DNA from: Tetramitus jugosus
Taxonomy: Eukaryota; Heterolobosea; Eutetramitea; Acrasida; Vahlkampfiidae
Reading direction: 5' to 3'
Assembly (NCBI GenBank): GCA_937625935.1
Contig: OW569353.1
Span: forward strand, 186,001 to 250,000
Length of the DNA stretch: 64,000 bases
Below, piece by piece: positions 38,721 to 46,692 of this stretch. Made by a program: the position numbers and the translations under genes. Each line of letters starts with the position of its first letter. The first letter of the stretch is position 1. The notes under the pieces are model-generated. The model did no database searches, had not been told where the DNA came from, and saw only the letters and a list, made by a program, of their open reading frames with translations.

Positions 38721-39326
38721 TTACTGTTGGATTGCGCCACCTCCCAACGGTATGACATAATCAATTTGAAATGGAGTGTCGGTTCCATTTCTCGATATCA
38801 TGTAAATTTCGTTCACTGTCCATGTGATCGGTTTCCACTTGGATTGAAACTCCTTTTGCTTCTTGTCCAGTTCTCTCTTTGCAAACTGTCCAACGGTCAA
38901 ATGAGGATGGAAGATGTGCTGTTCATTCTTTGTCAACTGATCATCGCACTGAGGCAATACAGAGACCATCTTGTTCAACAGTTGTGTAATTTCAACGGAA
39001 GGATCACATGAAGTACCAGTGTTGCCATCTGTTCTCGGATGCAACCACATGACACAGTTCTTCTTGTGTTCAAAATGCGAGAATTCACTCAGAGTGATTT
39101 CGAACGGTTGAACAGACTTGAGAGCTTCGCTCAGTTCAGAGTGCGCCAATGGGAAAGAGTTTGGATGAACAAACGGAAACATGAGATTCACATGAGGCAT
39201 CCATCTCTGGAAGGCAGAGTCATGCACGGATCGAATTTTTTGAATCGGTTCCCAGAGGTCCTTTGGAGGAATAATGCAACAAGCGGAATGAAACGCTTTC
39301 TTGAGAGTTTTTGGATCTGTGGTCAT
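38721..39326 (-). CDS. 2H phosphoesterase (2'-5' RNA ligase / CPDase-like)
   Basis: This single-exon protein has 201 residues. The 2H superfamily is defined by two His-x-Thr/Ser motifs. Here the first is PHVNLMFPF (His45, Asn47 in place of Thr/Ser) and the second FHPHLTVGQF (His142, Thr144). The HxN form in a PHxNLxFPF context recurs in one eukaryotic subgroup, so activity is likely retained. The fold is bilobal with about 90 residues between motifs. Enzymes of this kind hydrolyse 2',3'-cyclic or 2'-5' phosphodiester bonds in RNA end-processing or nucleotide metabolism. The exact substrate cannot be read from sequence. Confidence 0.82.
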   Translation of the reverse strand: MTTDPKTLKKAFHSACCIIPPKDLWEPIQKIRSVHDSAFQRWMPHVNLMFPFVHPNSFPLAHSELSEALKSVQPFEITLSEFSHFEHKKNCVMWLHPRTDGNTGTSCDPSVEITQLLNKMVSVLPQCDDQLTKNEQHIFHPHLTVGQFAKRELDKKQKEFQSKWKPITWTVNEIYMISRNGTDTPFQIDYVIPLGGGAIQQ

Positions 39327-39425
39327 TGTTATTGCTGTGATTTCTTTTGGATTCTTCTGGAAGAGTGATTGTTTGGATGAGATCAGGTCAAAGAAGAAGT
39401 ACCTTGTTCAATCTGAAACTCGCAC

Positions 39426-39438
39426 CCCTTGTTGAAAC
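39426..39438. repeat. Short direct repeat, left copy flanking orphan cluster
   Basis: CCCTTGTTGAAAC at 39426-39438 recurs exactly at 41531-41543. A second shared word, GAAACACAATTTTTTT, is at 39458-39474 and 41539-41554. Between the copies lie four small genes without recognisable homologues. The repeats may mark the ends of an inserted segment or duplicated junction. Confidence 0.5.
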
Positions 39439-39498
39439 TTCATGTTCGCTGGGGTGTGAAACACAATTTTTTTTACTTATCTTTTTTCTTAAACAAAG

Positions 39499-39969
39499 AT
39501 GAGAGTTTCTGAGTTGGAGAGTAGAGTGTGTGAATTAGAGAACTCGGTGACCACAATGAAGGCACAGCTTGATAATATGCATAAAATGGCTTTGCTTGGT
39601 CAATTATGCTTCTGTACTGAGGGTTCTATCCGTAATTTTGTTGGTGTTTCAGGTACTTTGAAGAGAATATTGAGCAGGGAAGCAAATGGAACCCTGAAAG
39701 GAGCAGAATTGAAGAAGCTACAAACCTTGAAGAGTAAATACGATCTTGCAACTCTGCAAGATGTAATTGAGGATGTGAAGGCAGCTCGATTGTCCCAAGC
39801 TCACCCCATTGTGGATCGAAATAACAATGCAGTTTCAGAACAACAACTGAAAGATGCTTTCGTTTCTCGTTTTGTTAATACTGGCGAAATGGACGAAGCA
39901 GATGTAGATTTGTTGTTTAGAGTTAGAAAAGACTTGAAAAACCCCACAGAGGATATGGTGACATTATAA
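39499..39969 (+). CDS. Coiled-coil orphan protein
   Basis: One exon codes 156 residues from an ATG after an A-rich leader. Residues 1-30 form a short amphipathic coiled coil with Leu/Val/Met in heptad positions (SELESRVCELENSVTTMKAQ). The middle (GQLCFCTEGSIRNFVG) is more hydrophobic, and the C-terminal 90 residues are helical and charged (LKKLQTLKSKYDLATLQDVI, EMDEADVDLLFRVRKDLKN). No family is recognised. It lies in a 2.1-kb block of small orphan genes bounded by direct repeats. Confidence 0.55.
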   Translation: MRVSELESRVCELENSVTTMKAQLDNMHKMALLGQLCFCTEGSIRNFVGVSGTLKRILSREANGTLKGAELKKLQTLKSKYDLATLQDVIEDVKAARLSQAHPIVDRNNNAVSEQQLKDAFVSRFVNTGEMDEADVDLLFRVRKDLKNPTEDMVTL

Positions 39970-40149
39970 TTACATTCGTTTGGCCCAAGGCACATTACAG
40001 TAAAGCTCTGGCATTGGATCAACACCCTCACCTTAGTGCACCCCACCCTGACAGTCACAGAAGCTAACTGTTGCGTGCTTCTTGGAACCTTCTACATCAC
40101 AGCATGGTTTACAAAATCTATCTAAAGCATAGTGCTACAACAAATTCAT

Positions 40150-40486
40150 TTACAAATGTTCATCATCTTCATACGAATAATTCTTGAATGAAACTCTGAT
40201 CTGGTCTGAATCCAATAGTTGTTCTCTTTGTGGTTCTTCCCTCCGGCGCCTGTCTTTAGGAGCACCACCTTAATTTGAGAGAATTAGAACTTGAGACAGG
40301 GGTTATTTATTCACCTTTTTGGTGGGAATACATGGTATAAATGCAAAGAACGATCTTCTGGGCTTGGCCTTCGCTACTTTCACCTCTTATTGGCTCTAGT
40401 TCTATATCCTCTTTAAACACTACTTCAAAGAACGAGTCTCTAAAACCACCAGTGTCTATGAATGAATCATCACCAGCTGACTTCAT
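40150..40486 (-). CDS. Small acidic orphan protein, 2 exons (predicted)
   Basis: Exons 40486-40315 and 40268-40150 (172+119 nt) are joined by a 46-nt GT-AG intron and give 96 residues with an in-frame stop. The intron removes the stop that otherwise ends exon 1. The product is acidic at both ends (MKSAGDDSFIDTGGF, FKEDIELEPIRGESSEGQ, YSYEDDEHL) with a basic centre (APKDRRRREEP). Intron size equals those of nearby spliced genes (45-47 nt), which supports the model. No homologue is recognised. Its start overlaps by 25 nt with the predicted start of the plus-strand gene at 40462, so one N-terminus may be wrong. Confidence 0.45.
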
Positions 40487-41132
40487 TTATCCAAAGGCAT
40501 TTCTGGTAACTGTGTGATTGTTGCAATAGATTACAAACAAACAATATCACAGGAACCCAGGACAAGAGCTATTGGATGAACTGTTTGATGAGAATAATCT
40601 TCAAATTAAACTGAAGAAGATGATTGATCTGTTGTCATCGTTTGTAGTACCAGGTTGTTTTGATCCCGATACTGTGCACAAGTGTGATCTGAAGGGTATG
40701 ATTGACAAGTTTATTAGGATGATAATGTCACCAATCACATTATCTCTGAATGTTGTTGGAGTGTCGCTGTTTGATCACACAGTCATTCCTTTCACAACCA
40801 GAGAAATTCTAAACGAAAGATGTATTGATCTATGTTCATATGATCAAAGAGAGTGATATGTATTTTGCTGATATCAAGTCAAATCATTATCTGATGAGAT
40901 TTTCTGGATACAACCAAGAAATCATACTATCAGACGAGACGAGATTATATATAATCAGATTCTTTCTATGGATCAACTCCTTACGAGATATATCAATTTT
41001 TACGATGTGAGTAACAAGAAGATGGTTCCTGCTGTTTATCTAGTAATGACAAGGCTTAGAAGGGCTGCATTAGATCTTATTCTGGGATATACGAAAGCTA
41101 TCTGGTTACCAACATACTTCAGGAATTTATAG
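40462..41132 (+). CDS. Orphan protein, 3 exons (predicted)
   Basis: Exons 40462-40505, 40553-40833 and 40879-41132 (44+281+254 = 579 nt) give 192 residues; introns are 47 and 45 nt. Without the second intron the same frame meets two TGA codons 18 bases apart (at 40854 and 40872), after which it is open again for about 85 codons. The proposed intron (GTTCAT...CAAG) removes both and keeps frame. The protein is helical and hydrophobic-patterned (MIDLLSSFVVPGCFDPDTVH, SPITLSLNVVGVSLFDHTVI, MVPAVYLVMTRLRRAALDLI). If the weak GTTCAT donor is not used, this is a broken gene with two stops. No family is recognised. Confidence 0.45.
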
Positions 41133-41160
41133 ATGATATCACTCAGTTATTGTACGTACT

Positions 41161-41457
41161 CTAGCCTGAGTAACTGATCAATCTGACAGGAACGAATAAT
41201 GTCTCTGGATTAATATACTTTGGTAGAGCTCTTGTATCCTTCATATCATCAGTGTCTGACTCTTCTATTTCAAAATCTGGATCAAATTCTTTGACCATAA
41301 TCATATCTACCTGGCTTGGAGTTGGTGCTAATGCATGTGAAATCACCTCAGTATCCTCTCTAAACTTCTTGACTCTTGCAACCAGTGTTTCATCTGCGTG
41401 GATATTCTTAAGATGTTGATCGTATGCAAAGTCGTCTGGATCTTTGTCTAGAACCAT
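41161..41457 (-). CDS. Small acidic orphan protein
   Basis: The first ATG of the open frame at 41457 gives 98 residues. It is acidic and largely disordered in appearance (MVLDKDPDDFAYDQHLKN, FDPDFEIEESDTDDMKDT) with a more ordered end (YINPETLFVPVRLISYSG). The frame continues upstream to about 41499 without an ATG, so an upstream exon may exist. It sits tail-to-tail with the orphan at 40462-41132 (28 nt apart), just downstream of DRG2. No homologue is recognised. Confidence 0.4.
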   Translation of the reverse strand: MVLDKDPDDFAYDQHLKNIHADETLVARVKKFREDTEVISHALAPTPSQVDMIMVKEFDPDFEIEESDTDDMKDTRALPKYINPETLFVPVRLISYSG

Positions 41458-41530
41458 CTTACCTTCTCTTAGAAGCGTCAAGGATAGTCTGCTATTGTTT
41501 CATCTTCCATACAGTCCCAGGTTTTTATCT

Positions 41531-41543
41531 CCCTTGTTGAAAC
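41531..41543. repeat. Short direct repeat, right copy flanking orphan cluster
   Basis: This is the exact second copy of the 13-mer at 39426-39438. It continues directly into ACACAATTTTTTT, so both words shared with the left side are fused here. It lies in the DRG2 3' flank, 12 nt past the stop. Confidence 0.5.
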
Positions 41544-41555
41544 ACAATTTTTTTA

Positions 41556-42665
41556 TTAAACGATCGTGGCAACGATTTGACATACGTCTTCATCACCCAA
41601 CACATGTGACAGACCGACAGTCTGTGGTGTATGCTTTGCAGATTTGCCCCAGACCATGGCATACTTGAAATTCTTCTTCATGTCCTTGTGAATCGAGTTA
41701 CAAATGTCTTCCACAGTGGATCCCGTCTTCATAATCACAGGTTCTGAGAAATCAGGTGCATAACCTCTCTTCTTTGTGTAGACACGAATCAGATCCAAAT
41801 GTTCCCATATCTGCTCAATCAAATAATCCAAATTCAATTTCCATTCACAACTAATGACAACAGAGTTTTCCTTACGGGCCAAACTGTCAACATCCTCCAA
41901 CGTAATCGTATCAATCTTATTGTAAACATAGAGGCACTTCATGTATTGTCTGTTTCCTTCAATAACATCAATCAAATCATCAATCGATGCGTCATATCGG
42001 ATCAACACTTCAGCATTGTGAATCTTTCTCTGATGCAAAATATCCTTGACCAATTTTTCGGATACGCCATGCGTTTGTTTCACTGTGGCCGTATAGTGCA
42101 AACCACCCGTTTTTTTCTCCTTGTAATAAATGTTTGGTTTTTCTTGATTGATCCGAACACCCACAGACTCCAACTCTTTGGTCAACAATTTTTTGTGAAC
42201 TTCTGCCTTGGCCGCCTCCAACATCATAATCATCAAATCTGCTGTTCTGGCTGTTGCAATCACCTGTCTTCCTCTTCCTTTTCCTTCACCTGCTCCTTCA
42301 ATGATACCAGGCAAATCCAACAATTGAATTTTGGATCCCTTGTGTTCAATCACACCTGGAATACATGTCAGTGTAGTGTACTCGTACGAACCAACTTCAC
42401 TCTTTGTGTCTGTGCACAAGTTGAGCAACGTACTTTTTCCTACGGATGGAAAACCAATGAGAGCGACTCTGGCATGACCTGATTTTTTAGCTTCGAAACC
42501 GGCGGCACCTCCACCACCTGCACTCCGTTCTGCTGCATCAATGAGCTTTGTCTTGTAACGGGCCAATTTTGCTTTGAGAAGACCAAGATGATATTCTGTG
42601 GCCTTGTTTCTCTGTGTACGAGAGATTTCATCCTCAATGGATTTGATTTTTTCTAGAATGCCCAT
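41556..42665 (-). CDS. DRG2: DRG2, developmentally regulated GTP-binding protein
   Basis: The ATG at 42665 gives 369 residues; the longer open frame upstream lacks an ATG. The start MGILEKIKSIEDEI and EYHLGLLKAKLARYK match DRG2 rather than DRG1 (which begins with STLAKIAEIE). G motifs are GFPSVGKST (G1), YTTLTCIPGVIEHKG (switch), DLPG (G3) and NKID (G4), and the DRG-specific GEGKGRGRQVIATARTAD is present. The C-terminal TGS domain (DLIRVYTKKRG...VCQIVATIV) is complete. DRG2 partners with DFRP2 and binds ribosomes, probably relieving stalled elongation. LARKENSVVISCEWKLNLDY also supports the DRG2 assignment. Single exon. Confidence 0.95.
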   Translation of the reverse strand: MGILEKIKSIEDEISRTQRNKATEYHLGLLKAKLARYKTKLIDAAERSAGGGGAAGFEAKKSGHARVALIGFPSVGKSTLLNLCTDTKSEVGSYEYTTLTCIPGVIEHKGSKIQLLDLPGIIEGAGEGKGRGRQVIATARTADLMIMMLEAAKAEVHKKLLTKELESVGVRINQEKPNIYYKEKKTGGLHYTATVKQTHGVSEKLVKDILHQRKIHNAEVLIRYDASIDDLIDVIEGNRQYMKCLYVYNKIDTITLEDVDSLARKENSVVISCEWKLNLDYLIEQIWEHLDLIRVYTKKRGYAPDFSEPVIMKTGSTVEDICNSIHKDMKKNFKYAMVWGKSAKHTPQTVGLSHVLGDEDVCQIVATIV

Positions 42666-42869
42666 TTTTTTTTCGAAAAATATAATCAATGATTGTTGTT
42701 GTTGTTGTGATTTGGTTGTTGGTGTTGGATTTGTTCTTTTTGGAGCCAAAAAATTATTTTCTGAGGCGTGAAAAATTCAGCGGCGGAGTTTTGTGTGAAT
42801 GAATACAAAGAACTTTGATCGATGAAGCAAGCAGGGTTAGTGTTGACATGTGTGTGAGTATTGTACAAT

Positions 42870-43817
42870 TTATAATTTACTTCGTGTTGTTCCAGTAAGT
42901 TTCTCAGATGGCACCATGAGCACTGCCTCACCTGTCATGAGCAGCTTTCCTTCAATACTCTTACAAGTGGTCTCCAGTGTGACCAGATTCTTTGTCGTGT
43001 CAATGGCTGTGACTTGAACTCGTGCAATGACTTCATCTCCCACAAACACAGGGGCCCTAAACTTGGTAAGCTGTGAAACATACACAGTACCCTTGCCTGG
43101 TAGCTTAATACCGGCCAATGCTGAGATTAAGCTCGTATACAGTTGACCATGAACAATCGGACGACCGAATCTTGTCGTCTTTGCAAAGCTTTCATCCAAG
43201 TGCAATGGATTGTAGTCCTCGCTCAACGAAGCAAACTGTTGAACTTCAGCCATTCCAAAACGCTTCTTGACTTGTGCATACATTCCAATAGCAATCTTAT
43301 CCTTGTTCTCATCATAGTTTGACTCGAATTGGACCTTGACTGCAGGTTGTTGTGCTGCAGTTGAAGTAGGTAGACCTTCCAATCTTTGAATCGATGACTT
43401 GAAGTTCTCTGGAATGTTCATTTTTGAATTCTTGTCAAAGTCAAAACAAACGAGCACAGCCTCAGCTTCACTCCATATCTCACCATTGTCTGCCCACCTG
43501 ACTCTATACTGTTGCGTAAAGCTCGATGATCCCAATTGAGTCGTTCGAATATCTACAATGACGTTTACTCCGCCTTTGCCAGGCTTCACAAATCGAATAT
43601 CGGTTTTGAGGAGAACGAATGGAAAGATGAGATCCTCTGACAACAGATTCAACAATCCTTTGCCAAAATAGTTTAATCGAGCTTCTTCGAACAAGGTCAT
43701 AAAGACGGCATTGTTCAAGACGCGTTGTGCATCAATGTCGACCCATCGAGTGGTCGTGTGGTAGGAATAACAGAATTTGGCATCCTTTGGGATGAGTGAC
43801 TTTTGTTGTTGGGACAT
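42870..43817 (-). CDS. Hotdog fusion: 4HBT thioesterase + MaoC-like hydratase
   Basis: One exon codes 315 residues with two hotdog folds. Residues 15-130 match 4HBT/FcbC acyl-CoA thioesterases ([20 protein letters not shown] with Asp29, then EEAR and [14 protein letters not shown]). Residues 165-305 match MaoC/(R)-specific enoyl-CoA hydratases. The hydratase-2 motif [18 protein letters not shown] holds the catalytic Asp201 and His206, followed by [20 protein letters not shown]. The protein could hydrate an enoyl-CoA and release the acid, or channel acyl-CoA in fatty acid or aromatic breakdown. Thioesterase and hydratase are normally separate proteins. No clear organelle signal is visible; the final residues SKL form a canonical PTS1 peroxisomal signal. 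Confidence 0.88.
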   Translation of the reverse strand: MSQQQKSLIPKDAKFCYSYHTTTRWVDIDAQRVLNNAVFMTLFEEARLNYFGKGLLNLLSEDLIFPFVLLKTDIRFVKPGKGGVNVIVDIRTTQLGSSSFTQQYRVRWADNGEIWSEAEAVLVCFDFDKNSKMNIPENFKSSIQRLEGLPTSTAAQQPAVKVQFESNYDENKDKIAIGMYAQVKKRFGMAEVQQFASLSEDYNPLHLDESFAKTTRFGRPIVHGQLYTSLISALAGIKLPGKGTVYVSQLTKFRAPVFVGDEVIARVQVTAIDTTKNLVTLETTCKSIEGKLLMTGEAVLMVPSEKLTGTTRSKL

Positions 43818-44069
43818 TATATTGCAATATGTATTGATGTTGTTGTGGTTATTGTTATTGTTGTGAATTCTTTGTTGCGCAGCTCAAAGGTTGGCTGTGC
43901 TGAGACAGGACCTTCTAGTTCTACAGGAGGATTTAAGGCTACGTCCTATTTTCCTGACGTCGTTTTGTTTTTTCCCAATCTTCCGTATGTTCTGATTTTG
44001 GATGAGGGGAGATGCAAAATTTGCCGCCAAACGAAAAACAACCAGAGAACAACAGTCAGAAGATCAGAG

Positions 44070-44668
44070 ATGATGGCTGCCAGATTGAGACCCTTTCACT
44101 TGGCATTTCCAATCAAGGATATCAATTCAACAAGAATTTTCTATGGAAAACTACTTGGATGTCAAGAAGGAAGAAGGTGAGATTACAGCTATTATTCGTT
44201 TTGTAAAGTTTTTTGTAATCTGTGTTTTGTGCACACTCACATTGCAACTCCTGCATGCAGCACAAATCACTGGATAGACTTTGACTTCTTTGGAAATCAA
44301 ATATCAGGTCATTTAGCCAATGAAGATCGTACCAATCAACCAACATCGGATGTTGACGGAGTAAAGGTTCCGTTGAAGCATTGTAAGTAATACACACTCA
44401 TATTGAATTCATGTATCGTATGTATATGGAATGATTTGAAAACTCATAATGTGGTGTGATAGTTGGTGCCATCTTGGAATGGAATCAATTCTTGGACTTG
44501 TCCAAGAAATTGCAGGAGAATCATGTACAATTTGTTATTCCACCACAGATCAGATATCCAGGAAAGCAAGGAGAACAATACACCATGTTCTTCCTCGATC
44601 CATCCGGGAATGCTCTGGAATTCAAAGCATTTAGAAATGAGGACGAAATTTTCCAAAAACAAGAGTAG
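44070..44668 (+). CDS. VOC (glyoxalase/dioxygenase superfamily) metalloenzyme, 3 exons
   Basis: Exons are 44070-44176, 44261-44382 and 44463-44668 (107+122+206 nt, 144 residues), with GT-AG introns of 84 and 80 nt. The joins give [20 protein letters not shown] and VPLKHFGAILEW. Two beta-alpha-beta-beta-beta modules are visible ([20 protein letters not shown] and [18 protein letters not shown]). The likely metal triad is His10, His76 and Glu129 (GNALEFKAF). The end [17 protein letters not shown] is close to bacterial VOC proteins annotated as glyoxalase-like, so old acquisition from bacteria is possible although the gene now has introns. The reaction is unknown. Confidence 0.85.
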
Positions 44669-44789
44669 CCTGCAGAGTTGTAAGAATTATTTTTGTAAAG
44701 CCTCTTAGTTTTGAATGCGATCAACAAAATTCCAAAATATAGATCTAAACAAACAATCCATAGTGAGTGACCTCAAAACATAATATCCA

Positions 44790-46190
44790 ATGGTCGAGCG
44801 TTTAAGAAACAAGCATCAGCCACGGTATCAAAACAGTAGTGATTCTGACTTGTCTCCTGTTCATTTACAAAAGAGGTTCAAGACGACTCATGTGGGTGAT
44901 ATTGGCCCCAAAATCGATAGCATTGGTGATGAACTGACCAAGGGTCAAGCAAAGAACCATCTCTCCATTCTGAACCTAAGTGATACAGTTGCAGTTCAAA
45001 TATTCAACTATTGTGATTCGATCCATTTCATATCTGTTCAGTTGGCTACTGTGTGCAAGAAATGGAACTCAATGATACACAGTTACATTTTCCCCACATC
45101 CGAATGGTTGTGGTGCAACATTGCTCATCGTCCACAGTTTTCCTCTCGATTCGAGTACTTGATTGCTCTCACTGAACAAAAATCAGCTCTGGATGAGCCC
45201 TTTCGAGACAGTTGCCGATGGTACCAATGTGTCAAAGATATGGTGACAAACTCGCTTGAGCATTACTTGAATAGTTGTTTTTATTGTTTGGTTAATCAAT
45301 TTCAGATTGATAAGGAGAGCGCCACCGTGGTTATTCAACAATTGATTGAGTCAAGTGAAGAAGAACGGAATATAGAAGATATCTCCATTCCTTTTCGTCT
45401 CGTCAAGTGTAATAAGTATCAAATGAATCAAAGTAGAATTTTCGGTGCTTGTCCACTCACTCTAATGAAGGAGTATGAAGCATTAAGTGCAGACGACTTT
45501 GAATTTGTAGTACAAATTAGCTTTGAAGAAATCCGTAGTCAATGGCTTGGACACACAAGCCATAATCTACAAACAAATTCATTCTCTGTTCCAGTTTCAC
45601 ATGTATCAGAAGATGAAGAAGAAGATGAAATAGTGAACCAACAGCCTCAAACCAAACTAGTATTGGATGATTTAGATGGAATGCTTTTCTTCTTTGTGAA
45701 GAGAGACAGCTCAGCTAAAGAAGGTTACAAATTGTTGTACTTGACATGTGATGAAATGAAAGAGATTAATGAAAACTTGGGCGAGTCAACTGGACAACTA
45801 GAAACGAGTTATACTTTTCAATTTCCGCCGATTCACTTTACTCCATCAATTCATCAGGATGTGATTCAAAACCATGACCAGTTCCAGTTGATACTCGCTC
45901 TGATCCATCCACGGTGGAATCCAGACTACGAACAGATGAAGGGATTCAAGGAACAAAACGATCAGTTGAATCAACTATTTCCCTTGCGAGTCGTGCACTG
46001 CAACTGTTATTTATTCCACAAGTCAAATGAGCAACCAGACTCTGTCCAGCTATTTTCAATACCCTCCAATGATTTTTTGAGTTTTGATGACCCTCTTCAG
46101 CAACAATTAATGATTCGTTCGCAGTGTGCTATGATACACCAGAACTACTTGTGTTCCACCGTACACCAATCGAAACGCCAGGTCACCTGA
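44790..46190 (+). CDS. F-box-like protein
   Basis: One exon codes 466 residues. Residues about 55-105 look like an F-box: hydrophobic LSILNLSDTVAVQIFNYC, then ISVQLATVCKKWNSMIHSYI and SEWLW, the usual spacing of L..L....I..yL and the W/C-K-W core. The remaining 360 residues include paired regions with acidic spacers (VSEDEEEDEIV) and a YQMNQS segment, but no WD40, LRR or Kelch repeats. F-box proteins recruit substrates to SCF ubiquitin ligases, so this is a possible substrate receptor. The start follows an A-rich leader. Confidence 0.6.
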   Translation: MVERLRNKHQPRYQNSSDSDLSPVHLQKRFKTTHVGDIGPKIDSIGDELTKGQAKNHLSILNLSDTVAVQIFNYCDSIHFISVQLATVCKKWNSMIHSYIFPTSEWLWCNIAHRPQFSSRFEYLIALTEQKSALDEPFRDSCRWYQCVKDMVTNSLEHYLNSCFYCLVNQFQIDKESATVVIQQLIESSEEERNIEDISIPFRLVKCNKYQMNQSRIFGACPLTLMKEYEALSADDFEFVVQISFEEIRSQWLGHTSHNLQTNSFSVPVSHVSEDEEEDEIVNQQPQTKLVLDDLDGMLFFFVKRDSSAKEGYKLLYLTCDEMKEINENLGESTGQLETSYTFQFPPIHFTPSIHQDVIQNHDQFQLILALIHPRWNPDYEQMKGFKEQNDQLNQLFPLRVVHCNCYLFHKSNEQPDSVQLFSIPSNDFLSFDDPLQQQLMIRSQCAMIHQNYLCSTVHQSKRQVT

Positions 46191-46250
46191 TAAAAAAAGA
46201 ATGAAAAATTCTTATAAAATGAATCCTGGTCAACTGGTTGATCAACCGTG

Positions 46251-46574
46251 ATGGATACATCAGAAAAAAGAAAAATGGACAAAGTAGCAGAGGATAAACG
46301 GTTCACCCAAGATCAAGAGAACACTCTTCACCTAGAATCATGGAGAAAGTGTGATGGAACCAGTAGTCCACTCTTCTATTCGATTCAAGGCGTCAGTCCC
46401 GCACCCATGGGATTCTGCGATAGGGACATGGAACAGTATTATCGCGTACGTTATGAAGACGGCACGATGGGTGAGCTCCCAGAATCTCTCATCATGTACG
46501 ACCCTGTTGTCTCGAACGAAGAAATTGAACGCCACGCGCTCTTCTCCAGTGTGAGTAACAACAACAACAAATAG
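46251..46574 (+). CDS. Small protein with Tudor/chromo-like beta segment
   Basis: The ATG at 46251 gives 107 residues. The N-terminal 35 residues are charged (KRKMDKVAEDKRFTQDQENT). The middle has a beta-rich stretch, YYRVRYEDGTMGELPESLI, reminiscent of Tudor/SH3-like modules that read (YxVxYxDGxxxxLxxxxI). It is too short to classify surely. The tail is poly-Asn. The gene is convergent with the LRR gene ending at 46693. Confidence 0.5.
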   Translation: MDTSEKRKMDKVAEDKRFTQDQENTLHLESWRKCDGTSSPLFYSIQGVSPAPMGFCDRDMEQYYRVRYEDGTMGELPESLIMYDPVVSNEEIERHALFSSVSNNNNK

Positions 46575-46692
46575 GCATGTTCTCCAAGGCGAAACTCTCA
46601 CTCCATTGGAGAATGGAATTGCATATGGCAATAGAGTATTTCACACAAAAGTTTTTTCAATAAATTGTACAATATGATCAATTATTTTCATT

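Noticed and set aside
40572-40856. 95-codon plus ORF taken as a complete single-exon gene
   Set aside because: It lacks an ATG at its start; a three-exon model gives an ATG and continues past its stop.
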